Part shown: piece after piece, positions 27,976 through 37,979 of the stretch | How positions within the stretch are numbered: the first letter of the stretch is position 1 | How the letters are laid out: each line of letters starts with the position of its first letter | Assembly (NCBI GenBank): GCA_902608175.1 | Contig: CACLNC010000004.1 | Location: 1-43,366, forward strand | Direction: 5' to 3' | From: an uncultured marine group I thaumarchaeote | GTDB lineage: Archaea; Thermoproteota; Nitrososphaeria; Nitrososphaerales; Nitrosopumilaceae | DNA: 43,366 bases | Notes under the pieces: model-generated | Seen by the model: only the letters and a program-made list of their open reading frames with translations | Database searches by the model: none | What the model was told of the DNA's origin: nothing | Program-made: the position numbers and the translations under genes

Positions 27976-29367
27976 TTGTCTGAATTTGAAACAATGCTAA
28001 ATAAATTATTAGAACAAAGACCTGATCTTTCAAAGAAAGAAATTGAAGATAGAATTCAGCAGAAAAAAGACAAAATTGGTGCTGGATATCTAACAGATCA
28101 AGGTGCACTACATTTAGTTGCATCAGATCTTGAATTAGCACTTTCAGAACCAATTAAGACTGAAATGAGTCTAAGGGATCTTTATGTTGGGGCTAAAGAA
28201 ATCACGTTAGAAACCAGAGTACTTAATTTTTCACCCTCAAAACAATTCACTCGTAAGGACGGCACTCCATTCTTTCTAAGAACTATGACTGTGTATGACG
28301 GAGAAAAGACTGCAAGCGTTAAACTATGGGATGAAAAAGCAAACATGGAAAGTCTAAAAACTCTGAAACCAGGTGATCTAATTAAAATCATTAAGGCATA
28401 TGTAAAGTCAGATCTAAATGGAAGCCCAACAATTAATGTTGGATCTGGTTCTTCTATTGAATCAACAAATGGAGAAAGTGAGATACCATCAATTGATTCT
28501 ATTACTGTAAATGTAGATTCTACAAAAGAAAATCAAACAGATTTGGTCGTATCTGGAAATATTACTGGTTCTATATCAACACTAAACTTTACAAATTCAA
28601 AAGGACAGCCTGGAACGGGATTAAGATTTAGCATGAAAGGTAATGGAACTACAATGAGAGTTGTTCTTTGGGGAAAAGACGAATCAATTTTACCAAAAGT
28701 GATTCCTACTGATTCTAAGATAAGATTGCTTGGTGTAAAAACAAAAGCTGGAAATCAAGGTCTTGAAATTCATGGTAATGATTCAACGATTGTTGAAATT
28801 GATGGAGAAAAAGAGATAAAGCCAATTATTGCTCGCATACTTTCAATTTCAGAAAATCAGATAGGAAAAAAACTGGTAATAGTAATTGACAAATCCAAGA
28901 AAATTCACAAACTAAATGACTCTTCAAAAAATCTGGAACCATTTAATGAAAATGATGTAATAGAGTGTATGCCATCAAAAATTTTTGGTGATCTAGTAAC
29001 ACTTGATGATAATTCGTTTGTTAGAAAAATTGAAGATGATTCATTACCAAATTTTTCTGATTATCGTACAAAAATTTCTCAAATTATAGAGGGTAATGAT
29101 TACTGTATAGAGGGAATTGTTCTAAAGGAGCCAGAAAGAAGAGAGGTTCAAACAAAATCCGGTGAATCGATTTCTCTTTCACAAGTTTTTGTTGGAGATG
29201 ATAGTGCGGAAATTTGGTTGAAAGGATGGAGAGAACAGGCTAATTTAATTGATAAATGTACTTTGGGTGAACGATTCTCTGTAACTGGAATTAATGCGAA
29301 ATCTGGTTTAGAAGGTAAGATTGAATTATTTTTAACAACATTTTCAAAAATCAAGCAAAAAAATTAA
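27976..29367 (+). CDS. Replication protein A-like ssDNA-binding protein (multiple OB folds)
   Basis: OB-fold-type segments RVLNFSPSKQFTRKDGTPFFLRTMTVYDGEKTASVKLWDEKA and GLRFSMKGNGTTMRVVLWGKDE; TTG start. Confidence 0.85.
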   Translation: MSEFETMLNKLLEQRPDLSKKEIEDRIQQKKDKIGAGYLTDQGALHLVASDLELALSEPIKTEMSLRDLYVGAKEITLETRVLNFSPSKQFTRKDGTPFFLRTMTVYDGEKTASVKLWDEKANMESLKTLKPGDLIKIIKAYVKSDLNGSPTINVGSGSSIESTNGESEIPSIDSITVNVDSTKENQTDLVVSGNITGSISTLNFTNSKGQPGTGLRFSMKGNGTTMRVVLWGKDESILPKVIPTDSKIRLLGVKTKAGNQGLEIHGNDSTIVEIDGEKEIKPIIARILSISENQIGKKLVIVIDKSKKIHKLNDSSKNLEPFNENDVIECMPSKIFGDLVTLDDNSFVRKIEDDSLPNFSDYRTKISQIIEGNDYCIEGIVLKEPERREVQTKSGESISLSQVFVGDDSAEIWLKGWREQANLIDKCTLGERFSVTGINAKSGLEGKIELFLTTFSKIKQKN

Positions 29368-32114
29368 GAGTCCCAAAATCCTCTCGTCATCACATATTGT
29401 CTTTCAGCCTCATAGATCTGTTTATACATAATTTCTTCATCAGTCATATTTCGTAAAATTCTAGCACCTGTATCTGCACCAACACCATATCCTGACAAAA
29501 CAATTAGTGCAACTTTACCAAAAGTCTCAATTAGTGATGCAACTTTCCATGCTCTATTAAATTTATGATTTTCTTCCGGCGTGAGTTTTTTTCTTCTGTG
29601 TTTTTTCTGAATTATCTTAACTAAATCATAATCTGAATAAAATGTTGCTGTAATTTGTCTACCTTTACAATATTTACAGACTAGATTCTCCTTCACTTCA
29701 TTAGTTAATACAAGACGCTGCCATTTTCCACATCTAGCACAAATCAATCTATGTTTAGTTTTTAAAAGACGTTTTTTTACTAAATCAAGTATTCCTTTAT
29801 CGACACTAGCAGGAGAAGAATAGTATTTTGTAGTATGATCTAATAATGGTTCAGCCAGTTTGGAAAATTTAGTAACATTATTCCATTTAGTTATGATTTC
29901 ATTATTTCTTATTTGCGTTAAAATCCTCCCAGCACCACCAAGATCAAATTTATCATGAAATAGCTCTCGTAATGCTTCTTTTACTACAGGAGTATTCTGA
30001 TATCTCTCATACAGAAAATGGCCAGATTTTCGATCATAAACTCCACCACGACCAACCATTCCAAATTTTTTTGCTACACACCACGTCCTCCAATTAACAT
30101 TATGTGTTCCAATTAGTGAAGCAGAAACAATATCAAAGATATCAAATTTTTCATTTAATGTTTCATGAAAAAGTTTTTCATGAATTCTTGCATTAGATGT
30201 TAAAACAATTCTATATGCATCTGATCTTGATTCAACAATAAAACCCAATCTAGATGATAACAAAGATGATAATATTGTTGCTAAAGTTGAATTGATTTTT
30301 GTGCCAAAGCATGAATGAATAACAACTATACCTTCAGTTCGTATTGATTCAACAACAATAGTTCTTTGGTCAGGAATTGGAATGTTTAGTTCTGAAATTG
30401 TCTTATTGTGTACTGATAACAATCCATTTTTTGCTTTATTTCTTAATTCACCGACTTTCTGTGCAGTTAGATAATCGACTGGTATATTTTCACCTTCCCA
30501 ATAAGGAACTTTTTTTCCACCTTTACTTATTGGTTCAACATTAACCTGTAAAGATTTTTCATCAATGTTTAAAATTCTCCATTGCATTCCACGAAGAACA
30601 AAAATATTTCCGTCTTCACCAAAATCTCCTACGAATCTTTGATCTAGTGTACCAATGATTTTTTTACCAACTGAATCAAAAACTTTGAATTTCAAAATAT
30701 CTGGTATAGTGGAAAGATTTTCAAAATAATATCGAAATGAGTTTGATTTCTTACGAAATAACATCTTATTTTTATCATAAAATAAAATATAGATAGAGTC
30801 TAAGATTTCTAAAATGTTAGAAAGATCTTCCAGTTTTAAATTTCTAAATGGATACGCCTGTTTAATGATTTTATATGCTAAATCAACAGTAACTTCACCT
30901 AATTGCATGGTTAATCCTACTAGATGATGTGCTAAAACATCAAAGGAGTTATCATGGATTTTTTGTTCTTCAATTGATCTATTTTTAATTCTGGCCAAGA
31001 TCGCATGTGTTTCAAACTCATCATCAGCAATATTTGTAATAATTAACCCAGAAGCTGATGAATTGTTGGAATGTTTACTTCGACCAATTCTCTGCATGAG
31101 TTTTGAAACTTGTCTTGGTGATCCATAGTGAATTACTAACTCCACTGAACCAATATCCAATCCTAATTCAAGGGACGATGTACAAACAACAATTCCACTT
31201 CTTCCAGTTCTTAGTATACCTTCAGTTTCTTCCCTAACTTGTCTTGATAAAGAACCATGGTGTAATTCAATATTCATTGAGGTTTTTTCCCTCATAATTG
31301 ATGCTAAAAATTCTGATTCACCACGAGTATTAGTAAATAATAAGATCGGTGTTTGAAGTTTTAATTTTGTAACATGTTCGATGATCGAGTCTGCAACCTC
31401 AGAAATTGACCCGTCAACATACTTTATCTCAACATCATATTTTCTTATTGATTCATCTTCAATGATCTTACATGGTTTTGCGGTACCAACAAGAAAATGT
31501 GATGCATCATCAATATTTCCTATTGTTGCAGATAATCCTATCCGAACTATTCTTTTGTTGGAATTATACTGTAGTCTTTCCATACTTAATGAAAGCTGTG
31601 ACCCTCTCTCATTTGCTAGAAGTTCATGAATCTCATCTATGACAAGCCATTCTAGTTCAGAAAGAGCTGATAACATTTTTTCCTGTGTAAGTAAAATTAC
31701 TAGAGTTTCAGGTGTTGTAATTAATACATCAGGTGGTGCGTTTGAAATTTTTTTTCGAGTTGACTGTGGTGTGTCACCATGTCTAATCTCAATTTCCAGC
31801 TCATCCTTATGCGCATAGTCAGTAATTCTTCTAAAAACATCTCTGTTTAACGCTCGTAGTGGTGTTACGTAAAGTGCCTTTATCTTTCCTTTTTGTTTAG
31901 TTTTATTCAGATGTGAAAAAATAGGAATCACAGAACATTCTGTCTTACCAGAACCAGTTGGTGCAGTAACTATACAATCTTCCTTTGAAAATATGTACGG
32001 TACAGCATTTTTCTGAATTTCAGTAAGTTTACTAAAACCAAGTAATTCGAACTTCTTACTTAGATTAGAATCAATCTGCAGATCTTTCTTCAAGTTTTGT
32101 TCTTGCTCGCTCAT
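29364..32114 (-). CDS. Lhr-like DEAD/DEAH-box helicase
   Basis: TAPTGSGKTECSVIPIF, VIDEIHEL, GLSATIGN, GSLSRQVREETEGILRTG, QRIGRSKH; C-terminal CARCGKW...CKYCKG zinc-binding motif. Confidence 0.93.
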   Translation of the reverse strand: MSEQEQNLKKDLQIDSNLSKKFELLGFSKLTEIQKNAVPYIFSKEDCIVTAPTGSGKTECSVIPIFSHLNKTKQKGKIKALYVTPLRALNRDVFRRITDYAHKDELEIEIRHGDTPQSTRKKISNAPPDVLITTPETLVILLTQEKMLSALSELEWLVIDEIHELLANERGSQLSLSMERLQYNSNKRIVRIGLSATIGNIDDASHFLVGTAKPCKIIEDESIRKYDVEIKYVDGSISEVADSIIEHVTKLKLQTPILLFTNTRGESEFLASIMREKTSMNIELHHGSLSRQVREETEGILRTGRSGIVVCTSSLELGLDIGSVELVIHYGSPRQVSKLMQRIGRSKHSNNSSASGLIITNIADDEFETHAILARIKNRSIEEQKIHDNSFDVLAHHLVGLTMQLGEVTVDLAYKIIKQAYPFRNLKLEDLSNILEILDSIYILFYDKNKMLFRKKSNSFRYYFENLSTIPDILKFKVFDSVGKKIIGTLDQRFVGDFGEDGNIFVLRGMQWRILNIDEKSLQVNVEPISKGGKKVPYWEGENIPVDYLTAQKVGELRNKAKNGLLSVHNKTISELNIPIPDQRTIVVESIRTEGIVVIHSCFGTKINSTLATILSSLLSSRLGFIVESRSDAYRIVLTSNARIHEKLFHETLNEKFDIFDIVSASLIGTHNVNWRTWCVAKKFGMVGRGGVYDRKSGHFLYERYQNTPVVKEALRELFHDKFDLGGAGRILTQIRNNEIITKWNNVTKFSKLAEPLLDHTTKYYSSPASVDKGILDLVKKRLLKTKHRLICARCGKWQRLVLTNEVKENLVCKYCKGRQITATFYSDYDLVKIIQKKHRRKKLTPEENHKFNRAWKVASLIETFGKVALIVLSGYGVGADTGARILRNMTDEEIMYKQIYEAERQYVMTRGFWDS

Positions 32115-32214
32115 AAACCATCACACCAACAAGTCCAATAGCAAATAAAATTACTACTATTGTTGGAATCGAATCAAAAATGCCAGACATTGAAAATCTA
32201 ATGTACTTAGACAT
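32071..32214 (-). CDS. Single-pass membrane microprotein, 39 or 47 aa
   Basis: Absent from ORF track: (MSKYIRFS)MSGIFDSIPTIVVILFAIGLVGVMVYERARTKLEERSAD*; overlaps the 5' end of the helicase gene by 44 nt in another frame. Confidence 0.5.
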   Translation of the reverse strand: MSKYIRFSMSGIFDSIPTIVVILFAIGLVGVMVYERARTKLEERSAD

Positions 32215-32222
32215 TAAATAGT

Positions 32223-32873
32223 TTATTTTAACATAATACCAGTAGAGTCTATTGAATAGGTAAACTTTTTTGTTGTAAGAAAAGATGGGAAAACTTCACC
32301 CTCATACATCATACCACTTTTTCTCAATTTAATTTTTAAATGAATAAAGTGATTAATTGAATTAAATAAATTTTCTACCACATGATCGTCTATTTGTCTA
32401 ATTTGATTTGTTATAATTATTGGAATTCTTTTTTCAATGACGAGAAAAGAAAGATCATGCATATATTTCATAAATAAATTATGTTTTTGAATAGAGTTTT
32501 CTTTTTTACCGTATTCAAATGAAAATAAATCAGTAATATTATCAATTACTATCAATGATAAATTATCAAAATTACGTATTTTTGAAATTGAGTTAATTTG
32601 TTCTGAAATATTTCTTGCTCGACCAATTTTCAAATGTTCTAGAATTTCTGGTTTTAAATTTCTGGATTTTATTATTTCACTAACCCTTTCTGGTCTAAAT
32701 TCTCCCGTTGTATCATAAAATAAAACAGTACCAGACTCTAAGAAATTCAATATTATATCAATCAAAAAATGTGTTTTTCCTGTTCCATTTGGACCAAAAA
32801 TTTCTATGATAATATTTTTTTTTATTTGATCATTCAAAAGTTCATCTAAAATGTTTAGTTTTGTATTTTCCAT
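32223..32873 (-). CDS. RecA-superfamily ATPase (RadB-like)
   Basis: Walker A EIFGPNGTGKTHFLIDI; Walker B LSLIVIDNITDL; IPIIITNQIRQ. Confidence 0.8.
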   Translation of the reverse strand: MENTKLNILDELLNDQIKKNIIIEIFGPNGTGKTHFLIDIILNFLESGTVLFYDTTGEFRPERVSEIIKSRNLKPEILEHLKIGRARNISEQINSISKIRNFDNLSLIVIDNITDLFSFEYGKKENSIQKHNLFMKYMHDLSFLVIEKRIPIIITNQIRQIDDHVVENLFNSINHFIHLKIKLRKSGMMYEGEVFPSFLTTKKFTYSIDSTGIMLK

Positions 32874-32969
32874 TGATTATTAAATTCTAAAAAAGGATTA
32901 AAATGTGTCAGACGCTGATCGGGAATGCTTTTATTATAGAAAAAAATGATGGTTGACAGTGATTAATTA

Positions 32970-33212
32970 GTGTCGCAAACAACTACAAAAAGACCTCTTT
33001 CTGTACTACAAAAAAGTCTCAACAAATCAGTCATTGTAAGATTAAAAAATGAAGTTGAGTATAAGGGGAAAATAGACAGTGTTGACTCTTACATGAATTT
33101 GATTATGACCGATGCTGAAGAATTGCATGATGGTAAAATTGTTGGTAAATATGGTAGAATTATACTCAGGGGCAATAACGTTATCTTCATAAAACTAATT
33201 AACGAAATCTAG
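32970..33212 (+). CDS. Sm-like (Lsm) archaeal protein
   Basis: [47 protein letters not shown] start. Confidence 0.95.
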   Translation: MSQTTTKRPLSVLQKSLNKSVIVRLKNEVEYKGKIDSVDSYMNLIMTDAEELHDGKIVGKYGRIILRGNNVIFIKLINEI

Positions 33213-33225
33213 TTTTACAATTACC

Positions 33226-34398
33226 ATGACACGAAGTTATCTATTTACTTCTGAATCTGTTACAGAGGGACACCCAGACAAAGTTTGTGATCAGATTTCT
33301 GATGCAATTTTGGACGAATTTTTAAAACAAGACCCAAATTCCCGTGTAGCGGTTGAGACTATGACAACTACAAATTTTGTTGGTGTATCCGGTGAAGTAA
33401 CTTCAACAGGTAGTTTTGATGTTGAAAAAATAGTTAGAGAAACAATAGCAGAAATAGGTTATGATGATCCTACATTGAAATTTGATGCAAAATCATGTGA
33501 AGTTTTGATAAAATTGCACTCACAGAGTCCAGATATTTCACAAGGAGTTACAGCGTCTGAACAAAAAGAACAGGGTGCAGGTGACCAAGGTCTAATGTTT
33601 GGATATGCAACAAATGAAACTGATGAATTAATGCCCTTACCAATTTCATTGGCTCATAAATTAACAAAAAAACTTTCTGAAGTTAGAAAGACAAAAGAAT
33701 TACCTTGGGTTAGACCAGACGGAAAATCTCAGGTTTCTGTTACATATGTTGATAACAAGCCTCAAAATGTTCAAACTATTGTTGTCTCAACACAACATGC
33801 CCCTGATATTTCAAATGATGAAATCAAGAAGCAGATAACTGATAAAGTGATTAAACCTGTTTGTGGAAAATGGTGGAATGATGATATTGCTATTCACGTA
33901 AATCCTACTGGCAAATTTGAAATTGGTGGTCCTCATGGTGATGCAGGACTTACTGGTAGAAAAATAATTGTTGATTCGTATGGTGGAATGGGCAGACATG
34001 GTGGTGGTGCATTTTCTGGAAAAGATCCTTCTAAGGTTGACAGATCAGCATGTTACATGTCTAGATATGTAGCAAAAAATATTGTAGCAGCAGGACTTGC
34101 TGACAGATGTGAAGTTCAAGTAGCATATGCAATTGGTGTTGCAGAACCAGTATCATTAATGGTTAATACTTTTGACACAGGAAAAATTCCTGAAAATAGA
34201 ATTGAAGAGTTAGTTGAAGAACATTTTGACATGAAACCAGCGGCTATTATTGAACAACTTAATTTGAAAAAACCAATATTCAAAAAAACTGCATCATATG
34301 GACATTTTGGAAGAAATGAGCCTGATTTTCATTGGGAAAAAACTGACAAGGCTGATGCACTAAAAAAATCTGCTGAACTAATTGCAACACTAAATTAG
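33226..34398 (+). CDS. metK: S-adenosylmethionine synthase, bacterial-type
   Basis: [84 protein letters not shown]. Confidence 0.97.
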   Translation: MTRSYLFTSESVTEGHPDKVCDQISDAILDEFLKQDPNSRVAVETMTTTNFVGVSGEVTSTGSFDVEKIVRETIAEIGYDDPTLKFDAKSCEVLIKLHSQSPDISQGVTASEQKEQGAGDQGLMFGYATNETDELMPLPISLAHKLTKKLSEVRKTKELPWVRPDGKSQVSVTYVDNKPQNVQTIVVSTQHAPDISNDEIKKQITDKVIKPVCGKWWNDDIAIHVNPTGKFEIGGPHGDAGLTGRKIIVDSYGGMGRHGGGAFSGKDPSKVDRSACYMSRYVAKNIVAAGLADRCEVQVAYAIGVAEPVSLMVNTFDTGKIPENRIEELVEEHFDMKPAAIIEQLNLKKPIFKKTASYGHFGRNEPDFHWEKTDKADALKKSAELIATLN

Positions 34399-34556
34399 TT
34401 TAGAAACTCATCAATTTTTTGAAATTTTATACTAGTAAGATTTTTTAATTTTTTATGATTTCCTATATAATTACCAACAAGCAAGTTTAGATCTTCTACT
34501 CCATATTCATTTTTAGATTCTGTTAATGCCGTAACAAATGCCTGTTCTAATTTCAT
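34395..34556 (-). CDS. 53-aa small protein, convergent with metK
   Basis: Absent from ORF track: [53 protein letters not shown]; overlaps the 3' end of the SDR gene by 44 nt. Confidence 0.5.
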   Translation of the reverse strand: MKLEQAFVTALTESKNEYGVEDLNLLVGNYIGNHKKLKNLTSIKFQKIDEFLN

Positions 34557-35256
34557 TTTTTTGAATTTTTACATTTTTTTTCTTATTGAAAAGATTAACA
34601 TATCTTTCAAAAGTTATTGGTTCTGGACCGACTAAATCTAAAATCTTTTTTGAAAGTTTTTTTGTTAAGCAAGCAAATAAGATGGTTTTACAAACATCAT
34701 CAATTGAAATTGGTTGTAGTTTATATTTCCCAGAACCAGGTATAATGATTTTGCCTCTTTTAATTTGTCTCTGAAGTTTTTTTGTTAGTAGGTCATTTTT
34801 ACCAATAACGTATGATGCACGAAAAATAGTATAATCTAATCCTGATTCTATAATTTTTCTCTCAGCATTATATTTTGAAATAAAGTAATCTGATTTTGAA
34901 TTTTTTGAAGTACCGAGACCACTAATGTAAATAAATTTTTTTATTTTTGAACGCTTAGATAATGCTATTATTTTTTTTGTTATTCCAATATTGACATCAT
35001 TCAAATCAGAATTATTTTCTTGTTGACCCAATCCAATTAAATTAACCAATGCAGTGCAATCCAAAAGCTTAGAATTTTTATTTGTTAAAAAATAGGATGT
35101 AGATCGCTTAGTTTCATATTTTAGTGGTTTGTATTTTTTACGTGATACACTGATAAACTTAATTTTATGCTGGTTTAGAAATTGTCGAAAATTTTTACCT
35201 ATGAATCCATTAGCGCCAGTAATAACAATTTTTGTTTCGGATAATTTATTCGTCAT
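34513..35256 (-). CDS. NAD(P)-dependent epimerase/dehydratase (atypical SDR)
   Basis: KIVITGANGFIGKNFRQFL; YISGLGTSKNSKSDYFISKYNAERKIIESGLDYTIFRASYVIG. Confidence 0.9.
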   Translation of the reverse strand: MTNKLSETKIVITGANGFIGKNFRQFLNQHKIKFISVSRKKYKPLKYETKRSTSYFLTNKNSKLLDCTALVNLIGLGQQENNSDLNDVNIGITKKIIALSKRSKIKKFIYISGLGTSKNSKSDYFISKYNAERKIIESGLDYTIFRASYVIGKNDLLTKKLQRQIKRGKIIIPGSGKYKLQPISIDDVCKTILFACLTKKLSKKILDLVGPEPITFERYVNLFNKKKNVKIQKNEIRTGICYGINRI

Positions 35257-35301
35257 GCTACCTGTAAACTTTAATTTTAAACATATTCAAATCTATTCTG
35301 T

Positions 35302-35754
35302 ATGCATCCAGTAGATGTTAATCAATCGCACCAGATTTTAGGGGTAAAAAAAAATTCTACGATAAAAGAAATAAAACAAGCATATCGAGCATTATCACTA
35401 CAATATCATCCAGATAAGAATGAAGAACACAAAAATGGTCAAAAATTCAAAGAAATTTCTCAGGCATATCAAATTCTAAAGGCTAATCACAAAATAAAAA
35501 TCAAAAATGAGGAAAAAAATGCTGAAAAGGCTCATGCTGATTTCTGGAAGCAGCAAGGAGAAAAAATGGGAGATGATATGAGATTTAGTTATGAAAAATT
35601 TGCTAATATGAGAAATAACTTTGGTATCAATTTTGATCAAAATTATACAACTAATCGAGAAAAACCGGTATCACAACGTTCAACACATTACATACTTTAT
35701 GGTGGGTTGAGTTTAGTTGCAATATGGATTATTCTAACTGAAATTTTCAAATAA
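35302..35754 (+). CDS. J-domain protein with C-terminal transmembrane anchor
   Basis: [51 protein letters not shown]-terminal [21 protein letters not shown]. Confidence 0.88.
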   Translation: MHPVDVNQSHQILGVKKNSTIKEIKQAYRALSLQYHPDKNEEHKNGQKFKEISQAYQILKANHKIKIKNEEKNAEKAHADFWKQQGEKMGDDMRFSYEKFANMRNNFGINFDQNYTTNREKPVSQRSTHYILYGGLSLVAIWIILTEIFK

Positions 35755-35793
35755 ACAGAAAAAAGTTATTACGATAAAAAATTCATTTGGATT

Positions 35794-36891
35794 GTGGATT
35801 TAACAGAAAAGCCTAAGGGAAAACTAAGGACTGGATTTACAACAGGTACATGTGCAACGGCTGCATCAAAGGCAGCAATCTTAGCAATTATTGAACAAAA
35901 AAAGATTGAGTCAATTAATGTATTATTACCAAAAAGAGATAAAATAGAAATCAAGATAAAATGTTGTGACTTTCAAAAAGAAAATGCAAGATGTACTGTA
36001 ATTAAGGATGGTGGAGATGATCCAGATGTAACACATGGTGCAGAGATTATTGTTGATTTAGAATTAACGTCTAAAACAAATATTATTGAAATAGATGGTG
36101 GAGACGGTGTTGGTCGTGTTACTAAACCTGGTTTAGGTTTAGAAATTGGTGAAGCAGCAATTAATCCTATCCCAAAGAAAATGATAATTGAAAATATTAT
36201 TGAAATTGCTGAATCAATTCTTAAAAAAAATGGAATAAAACTTGTGATATCAGTACCTAAAGGAAAAGAAATAGCATTAAAAACAGATAATCCAAGACTT
36301 GGAATCATGGGTGGAATTTCAATTTTAGGAACGAGTGGAATTGTTATTCCTTATTCTACGGCATCTTTCGCTGCTGCAATAAGACAACAGATTGATGTTG
36401 TACGATCTATGAGTAGTGATGAAGTTGTTTTAACAACTGGTGGTCGTAGTGAAGATTTTGCAAGAAAAATTATTGAATTACCAGATCATTCATTTATTCA
36501 AATGGGAGATTTTTCAGGATACACTATTTCACAGTGCGCAAAGAAAGGAATCGTTAAAGCATATGTTGCTGGATTTATTGGAAAATTTGCCAAAATGGCA
36601 ACTGGTGTTAAACAAACCCATGTTAAAGGTTCCAAAGTAAACATGGATTTTCTTGCCGATTTAGCAAAAAAATGTGGAGCCGATGAAAAAATAATTCAAG
36701 AGATAAAGAAAGCAAATACGGCAAGAAACGTACAAGAAATTGTTCAAAAATCTAATCTTGATGGGTTTTTTGAACAGGTTTGCATAGAAGTATCAAATCA
36801 GATGAAAAATCATTCTGAAAATAATGTTCCAATAGAAGTGATTTTATTCGATTTTGATGGAAATGTCCTTTCACGGCATCCTAAGCAGTAA
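35794..36891 (+). CDS. cbiD: Cobalt-precorrin-5B C1-methyltransferase
   Basis: LRTGFTTGTCATAASKAA; GDDPDVTHGAEI; GGDGVGRVTKPGL; GTSGIVIPYSTASF; GTG start. Confidence 0.95.
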   Translation: MDLTEKPKGKLRTGFTTGTCATAASKAAILAIIEQKKIESINVLLPKRDKIEIKIKCCDFQKENARCTVIKDGGDDPDVTHGAEIIVDLELTSKTNIIEIDGGDGVGRVTKPGLGLEIGEAAINPIPKKMIIENIIEIAESILKKNGIKLVISVPKGKEIALKTDNPRLGIMGGISILGTSGIVIPYSTASFAAAIRQQIDVVRSMSSDEVVLTTGGRSEDFARKIIELPDHSFIQMGDFSGYTISQCAKKGIVKAYVAGFIGKFAKMATGVKQTHVKGSKVNMDFLADLAKKCGADEKIIQEIKKANTARNVQEIVQKSNLDGFFEQVCIEVSNQMKNHSENNVPIEVILFDFDGNVLSRHPKQ

Positions 36892-36923
36892 GAGATTTTA
36901 TTAAACTATCAAAAATCCATTCT

Positions 36924-37979
36924 ATGGAAAAAGTAGCAATTCTCGCTATTACAAAAAATGGAATTAAAATGGGATTATCATTGAAAAATTTATTTCCAGA
37001 TTGGAAGGTTTTTGCTCCATCAAAATTTTCTGATAACAACGAAGTAATTGAATGGTATAATGATTCAACTTCAATAAAAATTGTAGATTTATTCAAATCA
37101 AATAATGCATTGATATGTCTATTTTCTCTTGGTGCAGTGATTAGATTAATTGCACCACACATAAAGGATAAAAAAACGGATCCTGCTGTAATTGTTATTG
37201 ATGATAAAGCCCAATTTGTAATCAGTGTGTTATCTGGGCACTTGGGCGGTGCAAATGAACTATCAAATGATATTGCACAAAAAATTAATGCGGTCCCTGT
37301 AATTACAACTGCAGCTGATGTCAACAAAACTATTGCAGTTGATTTAGTTGGAAAGGAATTTGGGTGGAGAATAGATGATGATGACACAGTAACTAAAGTG
37401 AGTGCATTTATGGTAAACAAAGAAAAGATTGGAGTATTTCAGAATGTAGGTAATAGAGATTGGTGGAAAAAAGAATTTCCAAGAAATGTTTTCAAATATG
37501 ATAGTTTTGACGAATTAAAAAATTCACAATCAAAAGGATTTCTAATAATTTCAGATCAAGTTTTTGATGACAAGATTTTAGAAAATACAGTTGTTTACAG
37601 ACCACAAACGTTAGTAGTTGGTGTGGGATTACATTGGGATACATCAAAAGAAACTATCAAAAGTGGTCTTGAAACAAGTCTTCAAAAGTTTAATCTTAGT
37701 TACAAATCTATAGCTAGGTTTGTATCTATTAAGAAAGAAAAGGATATTGTAGGCTTGATTGAGTTGGGAAAAGAAATGAATATTCCGGTTGAATATATTG
37801 ATAGAGAAGAACTGTCTACTATTGATACACCTAATCCTTCCAAAACTGTTCAAACGTTTGAAGGTACACCAAGTGTCTCAGAAGCTGCAGCAATAAAATC
37901 ATCACAAGGAGAATTAGTTGTTGAGAAACAGAAATTTCCACCAAATTTAACCATAGCAATAGCAAGGATACAAAATTGA
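36924..37979 (+). CDS. cbiG: Cobalt-precorrin-5A hydrolase CbiG
   Basis: FSLGAVIRLIAPHIKDKKTDPAVIVIDDKAQFVISVLSGHLGGANELS; C-terminal VVGVGLHWDTSKETI, SVSEAAAI. Confidence 0.94.
   Translation: MEKVAILAITKNGIKMGLSLKNLFPDWKVFAPSKFSDNNEVIEWYNDSTSIKIVDLFKSNNALICLFSLGAVIRLIAPHIKDKKTDPAVIVIDDKAQFVISVLSGHLGGANELSNDIAQKINAVPVITTAADVNKTIAVDLVGKEFGWRIDDDDTVTKVSAFMVNKEKIGVFQNVGNRDWWKKEFPRNVFKYDSFDELKNSQSKGFLIISDQVFDDKILENTVVYRPQTLVVGVGLHWDTSKETIKSGLETSLQKFNLSYKSIARFVSIKKEKDIVGLIELGKEMNIPVEYIDREELSTIDTPNPSKTVQTFEGTPSVSEAAAIKSSQGELVVEKQKFPPNLTIAIARIQN

Noticed and set aside
32875-32969. Possible small RNA upstream of Lsm (TCAG-ACG-CTGA and ATGATGG elements)
   Set aside because: Box-like elements are not in a workable C/D order and there is no terminal stem.
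36881-37420. 179-aa ORF antisense to cbiG
   Set aside because: Fully inside confident cbiG; no recognisable motifs.
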